Of a DNA stretch of 64,000 bases, positions 47,264 to 57,899 are shown in pieces; the first letter of the stretch is position 1, and every line of letters starts with the position of its first letter. The notes under the pieces are model-generated. The model was not told the DNA's origin. It saw only the letters and a program-made list of their open reading frames with translations, and searched no databases. This DNA comes from Rhododendron vialii (Eukaryota > Streptophyta > Magnoliopsida > Ericales > Ericaceae), in the NCBI RefSeq assembly GCF_030253575.1, contig NC_080559.1, positions 6,160,501 to 6,224,500 of the forward strand, in the 5' to 3' direction. A program made the translations under genes and the position numbers.

Positions 47264-48930
47264 TTAGTTGAAAACTCTACAATTCTTTCTAATTTCTCCA
47301 GCGCTTCCAACAAGAACTTCAATGCTCCCCATCTTAACCAACGCATTCGCAAAACTCAGCTGGAATCCCAGGGCGTCGTTCGCAAAACCCGACACGAAAG
47401 ACGCTGTAGAATCATCCAATGCAAGTTCTTGATCAATCTGCATTATCCCTCTCCCCGAAAGAATATCATTGTAGTACTGATTATCAACAATGAAAGGGGT
47501 GGTCCGGTCCAAAAACGTGGTCAGATCATGTTTCAAAGGCCTTGACTGTGTCCCACAAAGGCTAAACAGCTTTGACACCAGAGCCGGATCCATAGTAGGG
47601 TCCGGCTTTCCGGTGCCCTCAAAGTTGGAGAGCCGGTTCTGAAAGAAATCGCAGTGCGCAACGCCAACCGTGTGCGCGCCCAAAAGAGTCACCATGTCAA
47701 ACAGGGTTAGCCCTACTGCGGTAAAGGATTGCAACGCCTCTGACACGGAGAATGTCGGCCCCGGTACGTTCACGAGGTTTGGGTCCGAGATCAGGCCGTC
47801 ACGTCTCCCGGTTGGCACCGAGTAGTTCGGTCCTCCGGCCAGAGCCACGGAGTCTCGGGTCGCCAGCGTTATGATATCGGCGCACGAGACGATTCCCGGG
47901 CACGCAGCCTCCAGTTTTTTCTTGGCCTTGTCGATGAGATCGAATTCTCGTACCGTCTGGTTTGGCACTGCATCTTTCTCGGATGGGGTGGTCTTTGTTG
48001 GGTCTATGAGTACGGATGCATCGCAACCCTGGAAAATGTCATGGCGAACAAAAACCTTAAATTCCCGTATCATTTTATAACCACAAAAATAAGTCAAAAG
48101 AGGTAAAAAAAAAATTTTGACTTAATTTATCGTTATTAACTTTTTCAAGTTCAAGTTAAAAAAAATCAAATATTTTGACAAAAACAAATAACCTGACAAA
48201 CAACAAAAATAAACCAACTCAAAAGCAAATAGGTTAAGATTGATTGTACGTACGCACACAAACACTCTGTAGTGGCTGAGCCAATGTAGGTCCACTAGGG
48301 GCATGGGCCCCACTACAAATTTTTCTTTCACTTGAATCGAATCAACTATTGCATTTATATAGTTCAACAACTCGCCCAAATACACTCAAATAAAAGATAT
48401 TGTGTTCAATAACTCAAAAGAGGGTAAACATTCTACTTTATTTAAGATCTGTAATAAGTAGGTGAACAAAACGCTGCTCCAAAATCTGAAAACTCCAACT
48501 ACGTAAGCCACCGTCATATTGCCAAAAAATATCAAGTCGTGGGTCGGTGGGATGTGTGTAGATTCGGTGTCACCGAAATTTTTATTTCATAGTGCCTCCA
48601 CTAGTTCATATTTCTGGCTACGCCAACACTCTCACCTAGTAACATGCATGGCTGGTTGCGCACACGCACATGCATAGCAGCAAATATACTTATGTGAGAA
48701 GATAATAAGGGAAACGAAGAGACCCTTACCCTAACAAAGCAGTCATGGAAATGCATGCGAAGCAGTGCTGCTGTAATGGTACGGTTATCGCGGAATCGCT
48801 CCTGAATCACTTTCCGGACAATGAGTTCTGCCCGCGGGCAGGTAGAGTTGTAGAAACCAACTCGGAGTTGGGCTGCGACGAGAGGAAGAAGAAGAAGAAG
48901 AAGGCATGGGAACACAAACGAGTTCGTCAT
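47264..48930 (-). CDS. Class III peroxidase, copy 3 (Peroxidase 44-like)
   Basis: Two exons, 48,930-48,730 and 48,028-47,264, join in phase 0 to give 321 residues. The signal peptide is [20 protein letters not shown] followed by [15 protein letters not shown]. The catalytic [23 protein letters not shown] and [12 protein letters not shown] motifs and eight cysteines are intact, and the protein ends CRVFN. Intron position and phase equal those of copies 1 and 2, but the intron is longer (701 bp), with extra AT-rich sequence. Exon 2 is very similar to copy 2, so these two are the younger pair. The protein should be secreted and act in the cell wall. Confidence 0.95.
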
Positions 48931-49066
48931 TCGGCCTCTCTTTTTTTCTGCAAAAATGAAACTAAAAATGTATTTTTGGTTTACTGATTTGTGTTGAAAA
49001 CTTGAAGGTAGCTAGAAGTGAAGATGGTTTTTGATATGCAATGAGGGTATAGGTTAATTAAGATGT

Positions 49067-49078
49067 AAATATATAGGA
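49067..49078 (-). promoter_or_regulatory. TATA box of peroxidase copy 3
   Basis: CTATATATTTAC on the minus strand lies about 140 bp before the start codon, followed by TCATTGCATA at 49,045-49,036 as in the other two copies. Confidence 0.6.
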
Positions 49079-50054
49079 AAGATAGGCGTGAAGTTACATG
49101 TGGAGAGAAATGGGCAGGTCAAAGGTTACTAATAAGAAAATAGATTTTGAATAAAAAAAAATATATACGATGTTGGATTCTTGTTCTTTAGGTGGTGGTG
49201 GAATAAAATAAACCCTAATTGCATACCAAATATACGATGTAGGCTTGTAGTTTCAAAGAAAGCTATGGTACACAATTATACCATAATACCCCTCTGTCCT
49301 AAATAAAAGTCCGGATCGCAAATTTTGGCCTATAAATGAGTTCTTTGAAGTTATAAACAAAAAGAATACACATTTTTAAAGATCTAGATTTGCACGCCAA
49401 ACATTTATTTAGGAGCAGACGGGGTAATATTAGTATGTATAAGTAATTTCTGTAAATTTGAATTAATTAGTAGTTATTCATAAAAACAATTGGTATTTTT
49501 GTTGTGTGGTGAATTATTATTATTTTTTAGTTTTTCATCAATATTTTTTGGATTAACACTTTTTTTGAAATGTGAAGTAATGGATTCGAACTTTAAAAGC
49601 GCATGATGGGCTAAATTACTTTACACCCGCTCGTAGTTATAAGGGGGAGAGAGCCAAGCTAGCCTAAATGACCAACTTTTTATGTGTTCGGAATAACGGA
49701 AGTGAACACGAAAATTCAGACGGGGTAAGTATATTATAAACCAACTAATCTAACAGAATTACGATAAAAAAGAAAAGAAAAGAAACTAATATAACAGAAT
49801 TCAGCGGGGGAAAAAAAACCGTAGGGTGCTATTTCGGGTGAAATTATTTTGAATAAAACAAAAGTCGAAAAACTGGGGAGCTCTCCTACTTGATACTAGT
49901 AGCTGATTTCCTCAGTTCGATCTTCAACTTTTGTAGTAAGTTGAAAAAACCAAAAAAGGCGTCTGGGGAAATCCACATACTAGTCCGAGAAGTCAAAACC
50001 AGAGAGAAAATCACGGTACCAAATTATTTTGCTTAAAAAAACCCAATCTGAAAC
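49079..50054. other. Intergenic, no gene seen
   Basis: The part next to the gene (GTGGAGAGAAATGGGCAGGT) matches the upstream regions of copies 1 and 2. The remainder is AT-rich without exons. Confidence 0.5.
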
Positions 50055-50622
50055 AACCCAATGGGATGGCCCATTGGTCAACCGGCCGAAACTTTGGAAT
50101 TTGTTCAGCTTGGGAACTTCTCAGGTGTTTTTAAACCTTTGGATCCAGTCACTATAGAGTCTTCGATCTTCTGGCTTTAATTGCAGTAGTGCTATAGGAA
50201 CCGACGGTCCCCATATCGAAACTGTACTGACGGTCGCGCTGGGTCAACTTCGGCCTTCGGATAGCTGATCCGAGCCGTCTAAAAATTCTATAAAAAAAAA
50301 AAAAAGAGAGGGCTCCCGTGGGAATCAACTGTATCTAATGTATGTAAGTTGTTTGGATCGAGCACCTACGCACGTCGGATGCCATTGATTCCTGCTTTGG
50401 CCCACTCGGTTTTTTTTTTATAAAATTTTTGGACGGCTCGGATCGGCCGTCCGGTCGCCGGAGATGGCCTGGCGCGGCTGTCAGTATGATATTGGTCGGT
50501 ACTACTATCATTTCTGCTTTAATTGAGACCCTCGCAAATGGGCAATAGAATTGGTTTTTCAAGATTAGTTGATCGACGCACGCGTAAACTGACTCGGACA
50601 CCTGAATTCTAAAAGAGAATTA
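50055..50622 (+). mobile_element. SINE split by a Mutator-type MITE
   Basis: The left half has ATGGCCCATTGGTCAACCGG and GGAACTTCTCAGGTGT; the right half has ATTGGTTTTTCAAGATTAGT and CGCGTAAACTGACTCGGACA, the family tail. Flanks AACCCAATCTGAAAC (50,040-50,054) and AAACCAATGTGAAAC (50,623-50,637) resemble a 15-bp target duplication with two changes. The inserted MITE is 50,184-50,516. Confidence 0.65.
50184..50516. mobile_element. Foldback Mutator-type MITE, family A copy 2
   Basis: 333 bp from CAGTAGTGCTATAGG to its partial inverse ending TTTCTG. It is flanked by exact CTTTAATTG copies (50,175-50,183 and 50,517-50,525). The arms share the TCGGATCGGCCGTCCGGT-type GC blocks of the copy at 3,864, but the left arm is more decayed. 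Confidence 0.85.
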
Positions 50623-50637
50623 AAACCAATGTGAAAC

Positions 50638-51938
50638 ATAGGCCAGAAAGGCCGGCTCATAACTTTTGAAGGCGGAAAACGAACCTCTTATTTTCCATAC
50701 AAAAGTTGGTTTACAAAGAATTTCATAAAATAACCATAACAAAAAATTTACCATTACAAAACATAAGCATATAGTTATCTCATGTAACCATTACAATATC
50801 TCAAAATCCATCCTTTAAAAAGTAATCTTCTCAATTCCATTCCATGCTTTGTCAATTTCATTTCATTCTATCGAACCAAACGTACCCTAATAGGTTATGA
50901 CCTATGGGAGTTGATAATCAGTGTATTCCACCGTTAGGCCTATTTTGTGGCTCCTAAATTTCAATTGGGCATATTTTGTGTAAAGACGTAGAGCAAAAAT
51001 TTTTTAGGCCATATATACATACATATATATAGGGGTCCTAAAATTTTTTAGACCCTCATTTTTAGTCTTTTTTGGGGGCCGAAGCACATACTTCTCTAGC
51101 CTATCCTCTAAGCCAGCCCCGTAGGAAAGGGATATTCATGACCATGTGGATGGCAGAGATACAAACATAAGCACACAGATGAACATATTTATATGTTGAG
51201 GAATATCAATCACCGTCCTTTCAGTGTTTCCTTCGGTTTAGTTAAATAGTTCGTCCGAGTGATTAACTGGTAACAGAGACCTGCATGTTCAAAGTTGGAG
51301 GCCTCATTTTCCCCTGGATTTAAGGTCGACGAAACAAAAATACTGTGTCGTATTCCATTGAATATGCTCCATAGGTTGTTATTCTATGACATCAAACGTC
51401 AAACTACCTCGTTTTCGCCAGCATTTCCATGTGCTTGGGCTGGGACGAATATATATATTTTTTTCTTGATAGGCGATAAAAGTTTTATTAAGAAAACTTG
51501 ACAAATGGACGCTGAACACATCATGCATCTCGTACAATTACAGTTACTGATCGTTTGGTTTGAAAGACAAAAAACTTCAACTAGGTAACATACCTTTTGA
51601 AAATGATGTTTCCTGTTAGGAGTATGTGGTAAAAAAAAGAGTGTAGAAGTCAATTCTCTTCCTGTTAATAGGAAACAAAAATAAAAAATTAGAGCTTGCC
51701 TGAATTAAGTGCACTGAGTTATTCTTGAACTTTCATTAGTTTTGAGTCAACTATATATATACTTTTTGATTATAGGAGTACATCTTTTTTTCTTGATATA
51801 TAACCGAAACTGCAGACCAACTTGCGTGCTTCTTGACTGATTCTGGGAGTCTTGAAGTCAGATTATAATACATAAATGCAAATGCGACTAAAAACTTTTA
51901 AATAATCACTAACGGCGAAATTAAACAAATCAAAGAAA
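50638..51938. other. Intergenic, no gene seen
   Basis: AT-rich. Short ORFs near 51,295-51,650 have no recognisable motif. Confidence 0.5.
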
Positions 51939-51947
51939 GAGATTGTG

Positions 51948-52778
51948 GAGTCTGGCTCCTCTCAAATCTATAGAAAATTGGACAATCCTCTAATTTCAAT
52001 TCAATGGTTAAGATTACCCTAGTAACTCAAGCCCCAAAGCTCATATGGTATTTTACGGGCACCCAATTACTTACTCCTCCAATATTTCTCAATTACATAA
52101 GCGTCTTCCCTCTCCGTTTTTTTAAACGGCGAAAAAAATTCATTAATCTTCGAAGTTGTTACAAAAAATTTTGAACGGCGTCTTCTCTCCCAGTTAAACT
52201 TTCGTTTGAAAAAAAAATTATATAGCTCATGAGAATTTTTTTCGACCAATATTATATAGCTCATCAAGATTTTTTTACTAATATTATATTAGTAAATTTT
52301 TTTTCTTTCAGCATGGTTTTTTTTTTGCTAATATTATCTTATTATGTAGCTCATGAGATTTTTTTTACCGATACAAGTGTATTTCCACATGTGCTTCGCA
52401 CTGTGTTGTGTATTCATTGATGTAGTTGTTCTTGTATGTAAGAAAGTTGAAATTAAGATTCAGTTATGAAAATTAGAAAGAAATCGTAAGAGTAAGTAAT
52501 CGAACGTAAGATAATTTTTAGAGAAAAAATACAAAAGGAGTTCTTTGATTAACCCTGTGAATCTGATAGTTCTTTGAACCCTAATGTTTGGAATTTGGTA
52601 AATTGGTGCCTAGAATGTGATAATTGAGAAATATTTGGAGAGTAATTAGGTGTCCGTAGAATACCATATGAGCTTTGGGGCTAGACTCACACCGCTGGAG
52701 ATACTAGGGTAATCTTGACCATTGAATTGGGATTGGAGGATCCTCCAATTTTCTTTAAATTGGAGAGGAGCCGTACTC
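51948..52778. mobile_element. Mutator-type element (831 bp), non-coding
   Basis: GAGTCTGGCTCCTCTC and the inverted GAGAGGAGCCGTACTC form the ends of arms of about 200 bp, which also share CAAAGCTCATATGGTAT. Exact GAGATTGTG copies flank the element (51,939-51,947 and 52,779-52,787). The centre is AT-rich with no transposase. Confidence 0.88.
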
Positions 52779-53099
52779 GAGATTGTGAGTGTTGGTTTGT
52801 CTTTTCTAGACGTTTTTCAACTTTGTCATTGATTCCATTTCCATTTCAATAATGGCGATTACTTAGGAGTGTAACCAACGTACTTCTAAAGCTATCTTTT
52901 GTAGGAGATGAGTAGTACTTATAAAGTTGCCTTCTCCCGGAAAAGAAGAGCATGGAACAAGGCCTTAATTTGGACTTTTGCTTGTTAGGAAAGCAAATTA
53001 ATTCCACTTTTATCATTAAAGTTGAAGTGGAAAAGTGAAACAAAAACTAAGGTGCATCGTTAAGGTGTTAAATGGGCAATGTTTCGTATTGTGCCTGCC

Positions 53100-53213
53100 T
53101 AACCTGATCCGTTTATTAATCATGTCGTGTCGTATGATGACATGTAGGTCAAAGCTTAACCTGATCCGTTTATTAATTATGTCGTGTCGTATGATGACAT
53201 GTAGGTCAAAATA
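53100..53213. repeat. 57-bp tandem duplication
   Basis: TAACCTGATCCGTTTATTAA starts at 53,100 and again at 53,157. Each unit runs through TCGTGTCGTATGATGACATG to GTAGGTCAAA. The surrounding GTGTCGTGC-rich sequence up to about 53,620 looks like part of a larger decayed transposon whose ends I could not fix. Confidence 0.8.
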
Positions 53214-53985
53214 CTCTTTCGGCCTAGCTTGGCCCATAGGTACCCCACAAGCCCTGTTATACTGTGCCGGTGTTGTGCCCATATGGGTGCCGTGTCCATG
53301 CCTAGTCCGGCCTTGTAAAAGTAAAACTAGAAATCTAGTCAATAATTATCAGTATATAATTTTAGGGTTGACACAGAATTGAGTGGTTCAAAAATATGCA
53401 AGTTATGCAATTGATTCTGGAAAGAGGTTTAATAGATCAGTCTCATTTATCCATAAATAGAAATCTTGCGTCTATGCCTGTGTCGTGCTCATATTGTGCT
53501 CATGCCCCAAAATGACAGTCCAGCTCAGAACCCTTATGTGCCTGTATGATGTTACGGCGATCGAAATTGCGTCGTGTCATGCCGGGTGTACTCTAAACAT
53601 GTCGTGCCCATGTCAATCCGGCTAGAAGTCAAAGCTTGGAGTATATTTACTATAAAATGGAATGCGAAAATCATTTCACTTTCCTTTTCCCCCATAGTTT
53701 CAGAATTTCGGAACATATCGGTGTATACAGCAATATCAGTGTATACAACAAGATGCAATATCGGTGTAATGGTGTATACAACAGGATATTTGTCCACAGA
53801 ATGATGATAAAAAATTCATGTGCTTTGCTGAAAGTGAAAAATGCATATATTAGCTCGAAACGTAGTGACCCGAAAAAGGCCGCTAACAACACTCTTCTAT
53901 CTACACATCGACTGCCACACATAAACAAATGAATCCATGACCTGTGGATATGCATTGCAGCTGCTGAGTTGCCAAGAAATAAATT

Positions 53986-54117
53986 GGGAAATTGACGGTC
54001 AAAGACGTGTTTTGATAATTAATACCCGTCAATGACATTTTCAGCATTAACAAATGTTCTCAGCATGTCATTGGCGGGTATTAATTATCAAAACACGTCT
54101 TGGACTGTCATTTTCCC
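53986..54117. mobile_element. Very short Mutator-type foldback MITE (132 bp)
   Basis: Arms of about 55 bp (GGGAAATTGACGGTCAAAGA, TGATAATTAATACCCG and so on) are near-perfect inverted copies with a loop of about 20 bp. Exact AAATAAATT copies flank it (53,977-53,985 and 54,118-54,126). At this size it is close to a bare hairpin. It lies about 200 bp beyond the Dof gene's stop. Confidence 0.87.
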
Positions 54118-54318
54118 AAATAAATTTTCTTCCACGAATCAGAGTATAACCTTGAATTCCTCAAGCAACTGAAATCTCACAAGCTTTCTTTTACGTGCTC
54201 TCTTGGAATGTATGGGCACGAGAAAGAGCTGCAGGATTGGCTTCTAACACCTCTGTGGTGTCCAATGGATAGCCCTTGCATTCTTGACTCGGTTTGTAAG
54301 GTCTGAAAACACCACATC

Positions 54319-57300
54319 TCAATTTATTTTCTTTCTGGTTTTTGAGTTAAAGCCTAATGTCGTCACAGTTGAACTCTTAGAATCATCGTCTGGGTCCTTG
54401 ATTTGAGGCGTTTTAGGAACTAAAACACACTTCTCTGACTTCTCCTCATCCATTGAATTTCCATCCCTTGAATGCCTTCCTAAAGCTAGCGAATGCCCAG
54501 CTCCTGCGGACCAGGCTGGGAAGCAACTCCAATATGATGCAGGAACAAAATTTAAAGGAATGCCCGGTGGAACTGCAAGCATTGGCGTTGGGCTCCACCG
54601 GGTTGGGTTATCGTTACCATCATCAGGTGCAGAAACCAAAACCCAAGGAGAAATAGGATAACAATGCATGGGATTAGTCTGACTATCGTGTTCCTTCACT
54701 TCTTGAGGTATCTGATTTTCATCCAACACTATATCAGAAGCTGTAACGGAAGAGCCACATAATTGAGTGTCCTCTCTTCTCTTCCCTCCAGCAGATTCAC
54801 GAAAATGCCCTTCACCAGCAAATCTTAGCACTGTTGCACTGTTAAAAGTGGAGAGGTTTTCGACCCTGGTTACTGGTACTAAATCATTGAAAACCAATGA
54901 CTCACGACGATATTGAGAAGCTAATTGCTTGTTCTTTCTCCTTCCAGCGCCCAGAGGAACGTTTCTCACGGTCCCACCGGCTGTCCAATACCTATGGCAG
55001 TGCTTACAGAAGTGCCTAGGCTGATTTACATTGTAATTATTGAAGTAGCAGAATTTAGTATCCAAACTATTGCACCGCGGACATACAAGGATCTTGTCTG
55101 GTTTCTTGAGGACTCTCTCCTTTTCTTCTATGCTGCTGCTAGTTTCAGCTGGGTCCTCCTTTGGCTTAAGATTGGTTTGCGTGCCACTCCCATCTCCAGT
55201 TAATTGCGTGTCATTGTCCTTACCAGAGTTGCGTTGAGGTCCAGACTTTTCCAAATGATCATCCATGGTTTCAGTTTTCAGTATTACACGGCACAAGTTC
55301 TGAAAGTTTCAATCAAAATCTACCGTTAACAGGATATCAAGATCACCCGCGAATCCACAATGACATAAACTAACTTATTAAGGTAATTAGCAAAGCATAA
55401 AAGAAGAGGGATGTAAAGAAGTCCTTTTGTGGGAAGAAACATATACATTACTTAATGACTATAGTAAAATTTAAACAGAGCATATTATCAAACGATACCA
55501 TAATATGGGAGCTTTTCAATACAAATTGAAGTAAGGGTGAAAAGACAGCCCAAAATTTTAATCTCTTGATTCTATTAATTCAGCATTCAGGTCATCATCA
55601 GACACCAAAAGACAAAAATGCTTAAAGTCCTAACTTAGCCGTCCGTGAACTAAACAGATAATTTAACTAGAGTATCGAACTTCTTAGTAACAGCACCTAT
55701 TAGAAATAAGGTTCACGAACTTAGCAAGTTACTGTCCTATGATTTGTCAATTATCTTATCGAAACCGAGCGAGCGAAATAATTTTGAACACACGTAAAAA
55801 ACAGCAGATAAAATTGCAGAAAAGTTTGGTTTCCTATTTCTTGGTGACTTCAGGTGAAACTTAATAGAGAAGAAAATTCAGCAAGTTCCCTTTCGTCGTT
55901 CTAAGAAGAATAATTGGCTATATGAAGTATTTGAGTTACAAGTATTTCACTGTAAGCCTCAGATTTTCTAGGGTCGCCAATAATGTGGACTTCTGACATA
56001 TGTATCTAATTTGTTCCCCCAAGGCCCCAATCTGTTATCTGAGATGTTATACATCAAGAAGGAGATAGCTACACATTATAGACCCAGTTGTCCAGAGCCT
56101 ATAATATGGGGGATCATGCGTCGAACGTCTGGGGGATAGATGGTTAATATTTTGTGGCAGGGCTTAGGCTTGGATGATTACTGCTATATGCAGCATGACG
56201 GGAGACTACACATATCGGGATTAGTCGGGGCAAACTGTAACACCTGCCCTCGTCTGGAAAGAAAAGATTATCAAACTGAAATTGAGGCAAAAGCAAAATC
56301 TAAGGACGAACTAACCAAAGAAAAGGAAGGGCAAGGAAATTCCATCCAGGAAAGAAAAGATTATCAAACTGAAATTGAGGCAAAAGCAAAATCTAAGGAC
56401 TAATTAACCAAAGAAAAGGAAGGGCAAGGAAATTTCATCCTGTTTACGTTGGATGGGTGAATTTTGGTGTTTTGGGCCCTATCCAGAGCCCTCATTTACA
56501 CTTGGAACCGTTCATGTTACATATCTCATCAAGAAGCCAAACCAAGCAAAAAATCATGTAAATTGAATGTCTATAAAAAAAATGATCGGTCATATCATTC
56601 ACAAATAGGTTCCGATTCAGTGTGTCAAACCTCATTTTCAAGATAAATGTGTTTAAAAATAATATCAACCCGATACCAATCAACGTGATTTTTGACATGA
56701 TTAGTCTTCTCAACCAGCTCTACAAAAAGAACAATTTCGATCAACATGAATCCGGTATGGGTCCCGCAGTTTTCGACCAATGTCCTCTCTCTTTTCTATC
56801 TTCGTTTATGTTTAGATGAACTTGTATGTTAGAATCATAATACGGGCTTTCATTTTCAGAAAACTAGTAATAAAAAGACATCACTTCTTCAGCACCCCTT
56901 ATTTGGTGATCCGTCCAACTGCCCAGAGACCAAAAGAAAACAACCAAAAAATTTGAAGTTCAGACTAGGCCCTGTGGGCTAACTTTTTAGTGTCCTTATC
57001 GCACTGTCTTTTTCGTTGCTGTCCCCTGATTTTTACAAGATTCGGGTCAAAGTTTTACATCAAATCGTTAGTCTCGATGAAAGGAATCGGAAAAGTGTAA
57101 GGTATACAAATATTGCCCAAAGTTGAGAAAAGTTCAATAAAGACAAACGCTAAAAACACTAACAGAATCTGATGCGATTTCTTTAGTCGAGACGAATTAT
57201 GTAAGGTAAAAATTTGACCCGATCCTGCTAAAAATTAGAAGAAAACAAGAAAAAGACGGTGCAAAAAACACACTAAAAAGTTCGCCCAAAGGGCCACAAC

Positions 57301-57627
57301 ATTGAACTAAAATCGACTAAAACGTTTCAATCTTCTTCCAGTTTCCTAGCAACCAAACAAGAACAATAGGCCTTTGAGTCACGCATTTGTAGCTTTGATT
57401 AAAACTGGGTCTTAAATTTGAAGCAGAAAAAAAACTAGAATAAAAAATTTGCACATGCAATTATGTATCCAAAGATTTACCATGGCTTCGGACTTGAAAG
57501 GAATCTGAAAACCCACATCGGATTTGTCATCGGAATTCGCCGGAATACGATATTCCGGCACCGGAATAGTCTTTCCGAAGAGCTTGATGGCTGGATCTTT
57601 GGTCTCAGACGCATCTGCGCCGTTCAT
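54319..57627 (-). CDS. Dof zinc-finger transcription factor, cycling Dof factor (CDF) type
   Basis: Exon 1 (57,627-57,481) encodes 49 residues including the CDF N-terminal motif [16 protein letters not shown]. Exon 2 (55,299-54,319) encodes 326 residues. GT at 57,480 and AG at 55,300 join them in phase 0, giving about 375 residues. The Dof finger is intact: CPRC, then [19 protein letters not shown] (C-X2-C-X21-C-X2-C), and [20 protein letters not shown], about residues 122-175. The C-terminal LGRHSRDGN and [20 protein letters not shown] blocks are those that CDF proteins use to bind FKF1/GIGANTEA, so photoperiod and clock control is likely by family. CDFs bind AAAG sites and repress CO/FT-type genes. 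The N-terminal exon would be missed if only the long ORF were taken. Confidence 0.93.
56256..56438. repeat. 93-bp tandem duplication in the Dof intron
   Basis: GGAAAGAAAAGATTATCAAA starts at 56,256 and again at 56,349. Each unit contains AAAGCAAAATCTAAGGAC and AAGGAAGGGCAAGGAAATT. An open frame crosses the first unit but is probably fortuitous. Confidence 0.85.
56976..57287. mobile_element. TIR MITE in the Dof intron (312 bp)
   Basis: GGGCTAACTTTTTAGTG at the left and the inverted CACTAAAAAGTTCGCCC at the right. The arms extend inward (GTCTCGATGAAAGGAATCG against GATTTCTTTAGTCGAGAC). The target duplication is unclear. Confidence 0.65.
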
Positions 57628-57884
57628 TTTTCCCTTTATGAGATGTAGTTATCCGAAAACACATGGAAATGTAAGAGATGAGAGAGAAGTTATGGAAGAA
57701 TCTTGAAAACCCAGAAGGAGAAAAACCCTTTCGAATGTGAAGAGTGAGAAAGCTGTTGCCTGTTGGGGACAATAAACGACACAGGTTTTGGGACCCTGAA
57801 GCAAAAAGTCCTTCGCAAAAAGGACTCGAAAAGAGAACGCACGAAGGGCGTGAAGGAAGGAAGAGGCATGGAAGTTTAAACATA

Positions 57885-57894
57885 TATTTATAGA
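57885..57894 (-). promoter_or_regulatory. TATA box of the Dof gene
   Basis: TCTATAAATATATG on the minus strand lies about 260 bp upstream of the Dof start codon, at the expected place for a promoter with a leader of roughly 230 bp. Confidence 0.5.
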
Positions 57895-57899
57895 TATAA

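Noticed and set aside
56140..56403. 87-aa open frame over the 93-bp tandem repeat
   Set aside because: It lies in the Dof intron on the opposite strand, and the repeat alone explains the repeated peptide.
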